This document shows, in pieces, positions 58,208 to 64,000 of a stretch of 64,000 nt of DNA; positions within the stretch are counted from its first letter, which is position 1, and each line of letters opens with the position of its first letter. The notes under the pieces were generated by a model that had not been told where the DNA came from, searched no databases, and saw only the letters and a list, made by a program, of their open reading frames with translations. Where the stretch lies: positions 17,003-81,002 of the forward strand of contig CAJONQ010000006.1 in assembly GCA_905235835.1 (NCBI GenBank). The letters are read 5' to 3'. The position numbers and the translations under genes are program-made. This DNA comes from an uncultured Prevotella sp. GTDB taxonomy: Bacteria > Bacteroidota > Bacteroidia > Bacteroidales > Bacteroidaceae.

Positions 58208-59142
58208 CTTACAAACATTTGGTCACCAATAATCTCCTGTACTTTCTTGACCAACTCCTTGTCCATCGGCTCGTTGACATACTGGATGTTCTTCAGTACG
58301 TTATGGGGATTAGCACTGCTAAACAGGGTCGTGGCAATACGTGGATTAAAACTGGTGGAGAACTGGATGGCAAGTTTGTCGATAGGATAGCCTTGCTCCT
58401 CGCAGTAGGATGATGCTTTGGCACATGCCTTTTTCAGGTCTTTGCTGGCTGGGTGCCAGTCAGGTGCACCACGTTGTGACAACAACCCCATCGAGAAGGG
58501 GGAGGCGTTGATGACACCGACGTTATGCTGCTCAAAGAAACCAAGATAGTCTGCCAATAAGGTGTCGTTCAGACTGTAATGACAGAAACAAAGTACGCTC
58601 TCCACGGTTCCCGGCTCTGCATGCTCAATGACCCAGCGCAGGTTCTCGGGCTGCAGGTCGGTAATACCCACATGGCGTACCACTCCTTTCTTGCGGAGCT
58701 CCACCAATGCGGGGAGTGTCTCGTCCACCACTTTTTGCAGACCACCTTCCATGTCGCCTTGGAACTCCACGTCGTGGACGTTGATCAGGTCGATATAGTC
58801 GATGTTCAGACGTTCCATACTCTCATAGACACTCTCTGTGGCACGCTTGGCGGAGTAGTCCCAGATGTTCTTGCCATCCTTGCCATAACGTCCCACCTTC
58901 GTGGAGAGGTAGTATTTGTCACGGGGAATGTCTTTCAGTGCCATACCCAGGACGGTCTCTGCTTTCAGGTGACCGTAGTAGGGTGACACGTCAATGAAGT
59001 TAATGCCGTTCTCAATAGCAGTGAATACTGCCTGGATACCCTCAGTCTCCTTGATGCTGTGGAAGACACCACCTAATGAGGAGGCGCCAAAGCTCAAGTT
59101 TGACACATGCATCCCAGTCTTTCCTATCTCGTTATATACCAT
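58192..59142 (-). CDS. Aldo/keto reductase, L-fucose/L-galactose dehydrogenase type
   Basis: 316 residues from the ATG at 59142 (MVYNEIGKTGMHVSNLSFG). The longer track start adds 18 residues unlike the family. Catalytic tetrad: Asp and Tyr in INFIDVSPYYG, Lys in YLSTKVGRYG, His in DLINVHDVEFQ. Close relatives oxidise C-1 of L-galactose or L-fucose to the lactone with NAD(P)+. First gene of the catabolic operon. Oxidation at C-1 would work even if O-2 is methylated, unlike the isomerase route. Confidence 0.83.
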   Translation of the reverse strand: MVYNEIGKTGMHVSNLSFGASSLGGVFHSIKETEGIQAVFTAIENGINFIDVSPYYGHLKAETVLGMALKDIPRDKYYLSTKVGRYGKDGKNIWDYSAKRATESVYESMERLNIDYIDLINVHDVEFQGDMEGGLQKVVDETLPALVELRKKGVVRHVGITDLQPENLRWVIEHAEPGTVESVLCFCHYSLNDTLLADYLGFFEQHNVGVINASPFSMGLLSQRGAPDWHPASKDLKKACAKASSYCEEQGYPIDKLAIQFSTSFNPRIATTLFSSANPHNVLKNIQYVNEPMDKELVKKVQEIIGDQMFVRWKNS

Positions 59143-59185
59143 AATTTGTTTTAGTAATATTAGTAGTTTTATTTGTTTCAAAGTA

Positions 59186-59252
59186 CAAAGATACACATTA
59201 TTTTATAATAAACGTGATTTTTTTGCTAAAAAATAATCATTTCTTAGCAAAA
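59186..59252 (-). promoter_or_regulatory. Promoter and candidate operator of the fucose-type operon
   Basis: A -7 box TATCTTTG (minus strand, 59186-59193) lies 43 nt upstream of the reductase ATG; the -33 box is poor. Further upstream, TTTTGCTAA (59221-59229) and TTAGCAAAA (59244-59252) form a perfect 9-bp inverted repeat with a 14-nt spacer. Its position suggests an activator or repressor site for sugar-responsive control. Confidence 0.55.
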
Positions 59253-59282
59253 CGGTATTAAAATGTGAAAAAGGAAAGAGAA

Positions 59283-60545
59283 TCAAAAAGAACTGCACCG
59301 CTTCATGTAGAAGTCACGGAAGTCTGTCCATCGGTAGTAAGGAGCCTGTGTGGTAGGCACGGGCAACTTAGCCTCCATACCGTTGAGCAGGCATTTTACG
59401 AGGATGTCGTTACGTCCTTGTTTACCACGATAGAACACCAGTTGGATGTTACATGCCTTACAGGTCTCCCAGTTCTGGTAGCAGTTCTTCACCTCATAGG
59501 GATCCTCGGGGTCGAGATCGGCACCGTTGATACCCATCAGGACGGTCAGGGGACCAATGAAGGAGTCGTGTCCGAAACGCAGGTCTGCGATGTGGTCACT
59601 ACTGCCTGTAAATACAGCATCGGCTTTCTGGATGATGTCCTGCAGGATGGGGATGACGACATATTTATCTGAGAATACCCATGTGTAGGATCCTAAGTTG
59701 GAGGCCTCCCACTGCTCGACAATCTCCTCGTCGGTAATCAGGTTGCCCATCATACCCTCATAATTGATACTGGGCAGGGTCTTATAGAAATCGATGAGGA
59801 CATAGGCATTCTTATGTTTGTCTCCAGACAATCCTTCTGTTGACGTGAAGGTTCTTGCCAGTACTTTGTCCACAACGGTGTTGTCGTATTTAAACTGACT
59901 ACGGTTAGCCTCATAACGGGGTTTTGCCTTGGGGAAGTCACGTCTATGGGGATTCTGGCGGTCGTTAGGTACGACAGCATCAAGCGTGAAGCGGGACGAC
60001 TGCTCACGAATCTCTATCTTCGGGTTACACTGTACCAGCTCCTGGCAGAATGCTGACATGCTCAGCACACAACGACCAGAGAGGGAGGAGACGGCAAACA
60101 CATTACCACCTTTCTTGAACACCTCAGGGAACTGGTTGTACATCCTTCGTGCGATACCTTGGTGCTGTTCCCATCCCAACTGGGTCAGTTCTCCGACACC
60201 TGTCATCAACTCGTCTTTGACGGCAATGAACTTACGATAGAACGTCTCGCCCTCAGGGGTGAGCAGCTGTTTCTCATGGGCAGTGGTCATCAGGGTGTCC
60301 AGATTCTTATAGAGTTTGGAACTCCAGTTGTAACGGGACCCATGACGGGCATAGTGACTGATATAGAACGGTTTGTAACCTTTTGGCGCCTTGGTCTTTG
60401 GGGCTTCCTCAAACAGATAGGGACAGTCATTGCCATAGGCTTTCCTCGGATTTTCTTTGAGCTGGTCAAGGACGTTGTTGCTTTGCGCTCCTATGGTCAG
60501 GGAGAGGAGCGCGGAGAATAGGATCGTTACAAATCTTTTAGTCAT
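59283..60545 (-). CDS. Secreted histidine acid phosphatase, MINPP/phytase-like
   Basis: 420 residues from the ATG at 60545, giving a signal peptide MTKRFVTILFSALLSLTIGAQ; the track start 19 codons upstream is rejected since the promoter lies there. The catalytic RHG motif is in YISHYARHGSRYNW and the later proton-donor motif in LRFGHDSFIGP. Histidine phosphatases of clade 2 hydrolyse phosphomonoesters; Bacteroides members include an inositol polyphosphate phosphatase. It has its own promoter and is probably not part of the pectin system. Confidence 0.85.
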   Translation of the reverse strand: MTKRFVTILFSALLSLTIGAQSNNVLDQLKENPRKAYGNDCPYLFEEAPKTKAPKGYKPFYISHYARHGSRYNWSSKLYKNLDTLMTTAHEKQLLTPEGETFYRKFIAVKDELMTGVGELTQLGWEQHQGIARRMYNQFPEVFKKGGNVFAVSSLSGRCVLSMSAFCQELVQCNPKIEIREQSSRFTLDAVVPNDRQNPHRRDFPKAKPRYEANRSQFKYDNTVVDKVLARTFTSTEGLSGDKHKNAYVLIDFYKTLPSINYEGMMGNLITDEEIVEQWEASNLGSYTWVFSDKYVVIPILQDIIQKADAVFTGSSDHIADLRFGHDSFIGPLTVLMGINGADLDPEDPYEVKNCYQNWETCKACNIQLVFYRGKQGRNDILVKCLLNGMEAKLPVPTTQAPYYRWTDFRDFYMKRCSSF

Positions 60546-60571
60546 AAGTCGAATTATTAGTATTTTAATGA

Positions 60572-60603
60572 CAAAGGTAATGAAAAAGGAGGGAATTACC
60601 AAA
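60572..60603 (-). promoter_or_regulatory. Promoter of the phosphatase gene
   Basis: Minus strand TTTG (60600-60603), 20-nt spacer, TACCTTTG (60572-60579), 27 nt upstream of the chosen ATG at 60545. It overlaps the promoter region of the divergent VanW-family gene. Confidence 0.7.
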
Positions 60604-60611
60604 TTTTTTTG

Positions 60612-60619
60612 TATCTTTG
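60612..60619 (+). promoter_or_regulatory. -7 box of the VanW-family gene
   Basis: TATCTTTG 16 nt before the ATG at 60636. This element rules out the track start at 60609. A -33 box is not evident. Confidence 0.6.
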
Positions 60620-60635
60620 CAAAAAACTAAGGAAT

Positions 60636-61445
60636 ATGGCACGGAAACTATTTTGCGAGATATCTCCTTTCACCTATCGGCTCTCGATGGAGAAAGAGAT
60701 CCTGAAACGTCATCTGAAAGACATGTTGGGTAAGACGAATTTTGCCAAAGAGCAGACGGCAGAGCCTTTGCCGGTTCTGGTGTATAGTCATAACTCTCTG
60801 ATTCGTCGTCGCTTGGGAAATGTCAATATGCAGCTGCAAGAGAACAAAGCGGTCAACCTGTCTTTGGCAGTGAAGCAGATCGATGGATTGTTAATCCGTC
60901 CCGGTGAGACCTTTTCTGTATGGAAAAGGGTGGGGCGTACTACCAAACGGAAGGGCTATAAAGAGGGACTGACCATCGCCAAGGGACAGCCCTCGCAGGG
61001 TATCGGAGGGGGTTTGTGCCAGTTGTCAAACCTTATCCATTGGATGGTGCTGCATAGTGACCTGACGATTACTGAGCATCATCATCATGACGGCTTGGAC
61101 CTCTTCCCTGACTTTGGCAGACAGATACCGTTTGGCACGGGTACCAGTATCTCGTATAACTACATTGACTATCGGGTGAGGAATGATACGACAAACACCT
61201 ACCAACTCCACCTGTGGGTTGAGGGTGAGTACTTGTGTGGTGAGCTTCGTGCTACCTCTGTTCTGCCACATACTTTCCATATCCATGCCGAGAACGAGCA
61301 TTTCGATCTGGAGGATGGTGTCTACTATCGTAACGGACAGGTCTATCGTGACATAATCGACCGTGTGTCTGGCAAATGCGTCGAGCAACAACTCATCCGC
61401 ACCAATCATGCCAGGGTGATGTACGACTATCCCCCTACAAAATAA
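60636..61445 (+). CDS. VanW family protein
   Basis: 269 residues from the ATG at 60636. It contains the VanW signature: LIRPGETFSVWKRVGRTTKRKGYKEG, then GQPSQGIGGGLCQLSNLIHW and DLFPDFGRQIPFGTGTSISY. VanW proteins are found with some glycopeptide-resistance clusters and widely elsewhere; their biochemical role is unclear. No signal peptide. It converges with the GNAT gene, overlapping its 3' end by 11 nt. No link to the pectin locus is apparent. Confidence 0.85.
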   Translation: MARKLFCEISPFTYRLSMEKEILKRHLKDMLGKTNFAKEQTAEPLPVLVYSHNSLIRRRLGNVNMQLQENKAVNLSLAVKQIDGLLIRPGETFSVWKRVGRTTKRKGYKEGLTIAKGQPSQGIGGGLCQLSNLIHWMVLHSDLTITEHHHHDGLDLFPDFGRQIPFGTGTSISYNYIDYRVRNDTTNTYQLHLWVEGEYLCGELRATSVLPHTFHIHAENEHFDLEDGVYYRNGQVYRDIIDRVSGKCVEQQLIRTNHARVMYDYPPTK

Positions 61446-61896
61446 TCTCCATACCCGTTTTCTGCACTTGCATCCCCATGCTCTGGTAGAAACGCTGGGC
61501 AGGGTCGTTGCCCTCCCAGACATTGAGGGTGATGTTATAGCAACCGATAGACTTGGCGTAGTCACGCACAAACTCGTACAACGCCTTTCCGATGTGCTTG
61601 CCACGAGTAGCCTCGTCGACACAGATGTCATCGATATATAATGTCTTGGCGTCTTGCAATAATTGGTGGTCCTTCACCTCGGTAATCTGACAGAAGGCAT
61701 GTCCTAACACCTCTCCGTCTTCATAAACAAAGATAGGTTTGTCGTCTTCTTCGAGGAGTACTGCAAGTTCCTGCTCGTTGTATTTGGTCGTATTCGCTTT
61801 AAACAAGTCTGGTCTGATACCGTTGTGTACTGCTCCTACTTGGTGAAGAAGTCTCATCAAACCTGGAATATCTCTTTTCTCTGCTTTCCTAATCAT
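61435..61896 (-). CDS. GNAT-family N-acetyltransferase
   Basis: 153 residues. Standard GNAT core: MIRKAEKRDIPGLMRLL at the start, VLGHAFCQI strand, TLYIDDICVDEATRGKHIGKALYEFV with the acetyl-CoA pyrophosphate-binding (R/Q)xxGx(G/A) element as RGKHIGKA, and CYNITLNVWEGNDPAQRFYQSMGM. Substrate unknown. Convergent with the VanW-family gene. Confidence 0.88.
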   Translation of the reverse strand: MIRKAEKRDIPGLMRLLHQVGAVHNGIRPDLFKANTTKYNEQELAVLLEEDDKPIFVYEDGEVLGHAFCQITEVKDHQLLQDAKTLYIDDICVDEATRGKHIGKALYEFVRDYAKSIGCYNITLNVWEGNDPAQRFYQSMGMQVQKTGMEIIL

Positions 61897-61917
61897 CGTT
61901 TTCGTATTGTTTGTTGG

Positions 61918-62871
61918 TTATTTTACGGCATTTTGGGGACTGCCATTGACGAATGCACTAACATTGGCGATAGCAGTCTGCAATAATCGGATGCGGGCTT
62001 CTCTCGTAGCCCATGCGATATGGGGAGTGATAAAGGCGTTGGACTGGTTGAGTAGGGGATGGTCTGCCTTGGGTGGCTCCTCTGTCAACACATCAGCACA
62101 ATAGGCTGCAAGACGGTTGGTGCGTAATGCCTCTGCAATATCGGTATCATTGACCAAAGGACCTCTGCCTGTATTGATAAGGATGGCAGTCGGCTTCATT
62201 ATCCGTAGTGTGTCGGCATGGATGAGATGGTGTGTCTCGTCTGTCAATGGACAATGCAGGGTGACAACATCGGAGGTGCTCAACAACTCTGTGAGACCGG
62301 CTTTCTGAATACCCAGTGGTAGTACGTCAGCATGTTTACTGGTCAGTACTTTCACCTTCATACCGAAAGCCTGTGCTATCTGTGCCACACGACTACCGAT
62401 ATTCCCAAGTCCTACGATACCCATCGTCTTCCCAGCAAGTTCCTGTAAGGGGGTGTCCCAATAGCAGAAATCAGGATTGTCACTCCAACGCCCTTGACGG
62501 TTTTGGACGGCATAATGCTCCGTGCGATTGGTGACGGTCAGCAGATGAGCGAACACCATCTGGGCGACACTCTCCGTACTGTATGCCGGCACGTTAGTGA
62601 CGACGATACCGTGCTCATGGGCAGCCTTGATGTCTACGACGTTATAGCCTGTCGCCAATACCCCGATGTATTGTAGTCGTGGCAGTTGTTCAATTTCCTC
62701 TCTGCCGAGGACTACTTTATTTGTTAGCACGATGGTCGCGTCTGCGGCTCTTGCCACCGTCTCGTCAGGTTTCGTGCGGTCATATACCGTCACGTCCCCC
62801 AGTTTCTCTAACTCTTCCCACGAGAGGTCACCAGGATTCGTAGAATATCCGTCAAGTATGACTATCTTCAT
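61918..62871 (-). CDS. D-isomer-specific 2-hydroxyacid dehydrogenase
   Basis: 317 residues from the ATG at 62871 (MKIVILDGYSTNPGDLSWEE); the track start is 25 codons upstream and overlaps the promoter. NAD-binding GIVGLGNIGSRVAQ, catalytic Arg in LINTGRGPLVN, Glu in LTEEPP and His in ITPHIAWAT are all present. It resembles glycerate dehydrogenase/hydroxypyruvate reductase. It may act in serine or glycolate-type metabolism. Spaced 21 nt before the GNAT gene, so possibly co-transcribed. Confidence 0.88.
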   Translation of the reverse strand: MKIVILDGYSTNPGDLSWEELEKLGDVTVYDRTKPDETVARAADATIVLTNKVVLGREEIEQLPRLQYIGVLATGYNVVDIKAAHEHGIVVTNVPAYSTESVAQMVFAHLLTVTNRTEHYAVQNRQGRWSDNPDFCYWDTPLQELAGKTMGIVGLGNIGSRVAQIAQAFGMKVKVLTSKHADVLPLGIQKAGLTELLSTSDVVTLHCPLTDETHHLIHADTLRIMKPTAILINTGRGPLVNDTDIAEALRTNRLAAYCADVLTEEPPKADHPLLNQSNAFITPHIAWATREARIRLLQTAIANVSAFVNGSPQNAVK

Positions 62872-62892
62872 CTTTCTTCTTGTTACTGGATG

Positions 62893-62923
62893 CAAAGTTA
62901 CAAATAAGTAAGAAGAAAACAAA
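62893..62923 (-). promoter_or_regulatory. Promoter of the hydroxyacid dehydrogenase gene
   Basis: Minus strand TTTG (62920-62923), 19-nt spacer, TAACTTTG (62893-62900), 22 nt upstream of the ATG at 62871. Confidence 0.72.
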
Positions 62924-62961
62924 AGAATTTCGTAGTAATTACTCATGCCGTAGGATGCTGA

Positions 62962-63408
62962 GTAATTACAACAAAAGATATAGATGAAGCGAAAGAATTA
63001 ACGCAAGTAAGTGATAACCTTTATAAAGGTGTCACTGAGATTATCGATAATGTACGGCAAGAAGTTGTTGTGTATGTGAACAAGCATTCCGATATGATGT
63101 TTTGGCATATTGGACACTACATCAATGAGGATATGGGTTATAAGCAGTATTCTGCTTACGGCAACAAAATTCTTGCGACACTGTCGCAAACATTAACGTG
63201 GAGCCATTTCTTGGAACTCGTCACCATAGAGGATAACAATAAGCGGTTGTTCTATCAGCAAATGGGGATAGCCGAACATTGGAGTGTAAGGTAATATTCT
63301 GAGGAAGAACTGGAAGATGCTATCGCAAAGCAATTAGAAGCTTTCATTCTTGAACTGGGGCAAGGATTTGCATTCTTGGAACGTCAGAAGCGTTTTACAA
63401 TTGATGGA
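62962..63408 (+). pseudogene. DUF1016 (YhcG-type nuclease) gene remnant
   Basis: In one frame, after a TGA at 62959, the sequence reads as the N-terminal DUF1016 domain (EIIDNVRQEVVVYVNKHSDM, WHIGHYINED, LATLSQTLTWSHFLELV) up to a TAA at 63292-63294. It resumes in the same frame as the C-terminal domain (YSEEELEDAIAKQLEAFILE, ELGQGFAFLERQKRFTIDG). The middle part and the C-terminal nuclease core are missing. No proper start is present (a GTG at 63070 is used by the track). At 63409 it joins transposase sequence. Confidence 0.8.
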
Positions 63409-63879
63409 ACTAACAATGTCCTCAAAGACCAAAGTATACGCTTTACAAAGAAGGAGAACCAGGAGAAGTTCCTTGGTGTCATCAGAAGGATTGTGTACTA
63501 TGCTCCAGAACTTCACCGCAGTTTTGTCTACTACACAAACAACTTCTTCCTTAAAGCTAAGGAAATCGCCCTGCTTTATAAATATAGGTGGCAGGTTGAG
63601 CTTTTCTTCAAGTGGATCAAACAGCATCTCCGAGTCAAGAGATTCTGGGGAGAGTCCGAGAGTGCCGTCCGCATACAGATTCATGTCGCAATCATTACCT
63701 ACTGCCTCATTGCCATCATCGAACACGACCTCAAGATTGGCAGGTCTGTGTTCGAGGTCATGCGTATCCTTGGCAAATCTGCGCTCGCCACGGACAGCAT
63801 CCAAGACCTGCTTAAGCCTCTCAGAGAGGCTACCAAACCGGAAAATGGGCAACTCTATTTTGACTTCAAATTTGATTAA
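63409..63879 (+). mobile_element. Truncated IS4-family transposase (C-terminal part)
   Basis: About 156 codons, in frame with the DUF1016 remnant, encode the C-terminal half of an IS4-type DDE transposase: IRFTKKENQEKFLGVIRRI, VYYTNNFFLKAKEIALLYKYRWQVELFFKWIKQHLRVKRFWG (the Y-(2)-R-(3)-E region, with YKYRWQVE) and SESAVRIQIHVAIITY. The N-terminal half and left end are gone. A palindrome GACACTAGTGTC at 63892-63903 lies just after the stop and might mark an element end. Confidence 0.82.
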
Positions 63880-63885
63880 CATATA

Positions 63886-64000
63886 TTAAGAGACACTAGT
63901 GTCATCGTATAGTATTTCTAAATCCTTGTAATTGGAGAGAAGTTGTAGAATCTCAATGTCTATTAGTTTAGTATGAATTATTTTATTATGGAGTTCTTGC
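63886..64000 (-). CDS. Possible C-terminal fragment of a CDS entering from the right
   Basis: The minus strand is open from the window edge to a TAA at 63886-63888, giving 37 residues (QELHNKIIHTKLIDIEILQL, then LSNYKDLEILYDDTSVS). Composition is plausible for a protein, but the fragment is short and no family is recognisable. Confidence 0.3.
   Translation of the reverse strand, partial: QELHNKIIHTKLIDIEILQLLSNYKDLEILYDDTSVS

Noticed and set aside
61026-61631. 201-residue minus ORF across the VanW-family gene
   Set aside because: It runs antisense through the VanW domain and overlaps the GNAT gene in another frame; the translation is unlike any family.

Overview
The window comes from a Bacteroidales genome, probably Prevotella-like. 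Evidence is the SusC/SusD pair, secreted multi-domain glycoside hydrolases packed in operons with 1-30 nt gaps or short overlaps, and Bacteroidetes promoters (TTTG - about 20 nt - TAnnTTTG). About 59 kb is a polysaccharide utilization locus plus linked catabolic genes. The enzyme set matches what is known for the pectin rhamnogalacturonan II (RG-II): a GH137-GH2 fusion, a probable GH138, a GH78-GH141-GH127 run, GH106, a DUF5703 (GH139-like)-GH78 fusion, two other GH2 enzymes and an SGNH acetylesterase.

Layout. 1-18240: mostly minus-strand hydrolase operon, containing a three-gene corrinoid/methyltransferase module (2113-6584). 18352-20751: plus-strand aldolase and Na+/solute symporter. 20776-27407: GH2 and GH137-GH2. 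27408-31463: foreign-looking island with dense inverted repeats, an AT-rich WG-repeat protein gene, two inverted DnaA boxes, a truncated ORF6N gene and a HepT/MntA toxin-antitoxin pair. 31464-42061: GH138-like gene (frameshifted), GH78, GH141-like, GH127, a secreted TIM-barrel/DUF3826 protein, a 46-residue ORF and an ECF sigma factor. 42184-52548: a large beta-helix/TIM-barrel protein, SusD, SusC and a surface lipoprotein. 52641-59142: deoxysugar catabolism (Zn alcohol dehydrogenase, mutarotase, fucose permease, fucose isomerase, amidohydrolase, aldo/keto reductase). 59283-62871: apparently unrelated genes. 62941-64000: remnants of a DUF1016 nuclease gene and an IS4-type transposase.

How the parts may work together. 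Outer-membrane proteins bind and import RG-II fragments, periplasmic hydrolases dismantle them, and released fucose-type sugars go to isomerase and oxidative routes. RG-II carries 2-O-methyl-fucose and 2-O-methyl-xylose. The most striking element is a 943-residue protein fusing a URO-D-superfamily methyltransferase domain, a homocysteine S-methyltransferase domain and a corrinoid domain. It lies 5 nt downstream of the DUF5703-GH78 fusion and converges on genes for a second URO-D-type methyltransferase and a MetH-activation-like protein. I infer an anaerobic, cobamide-dependent demethylation route that would pass methyl groups from methylated sugars to homocysteine. This is a hypothesis from context and domain content, not a demonstrated activity. 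No tRNA, rRNA or CRISPR array was recognised.
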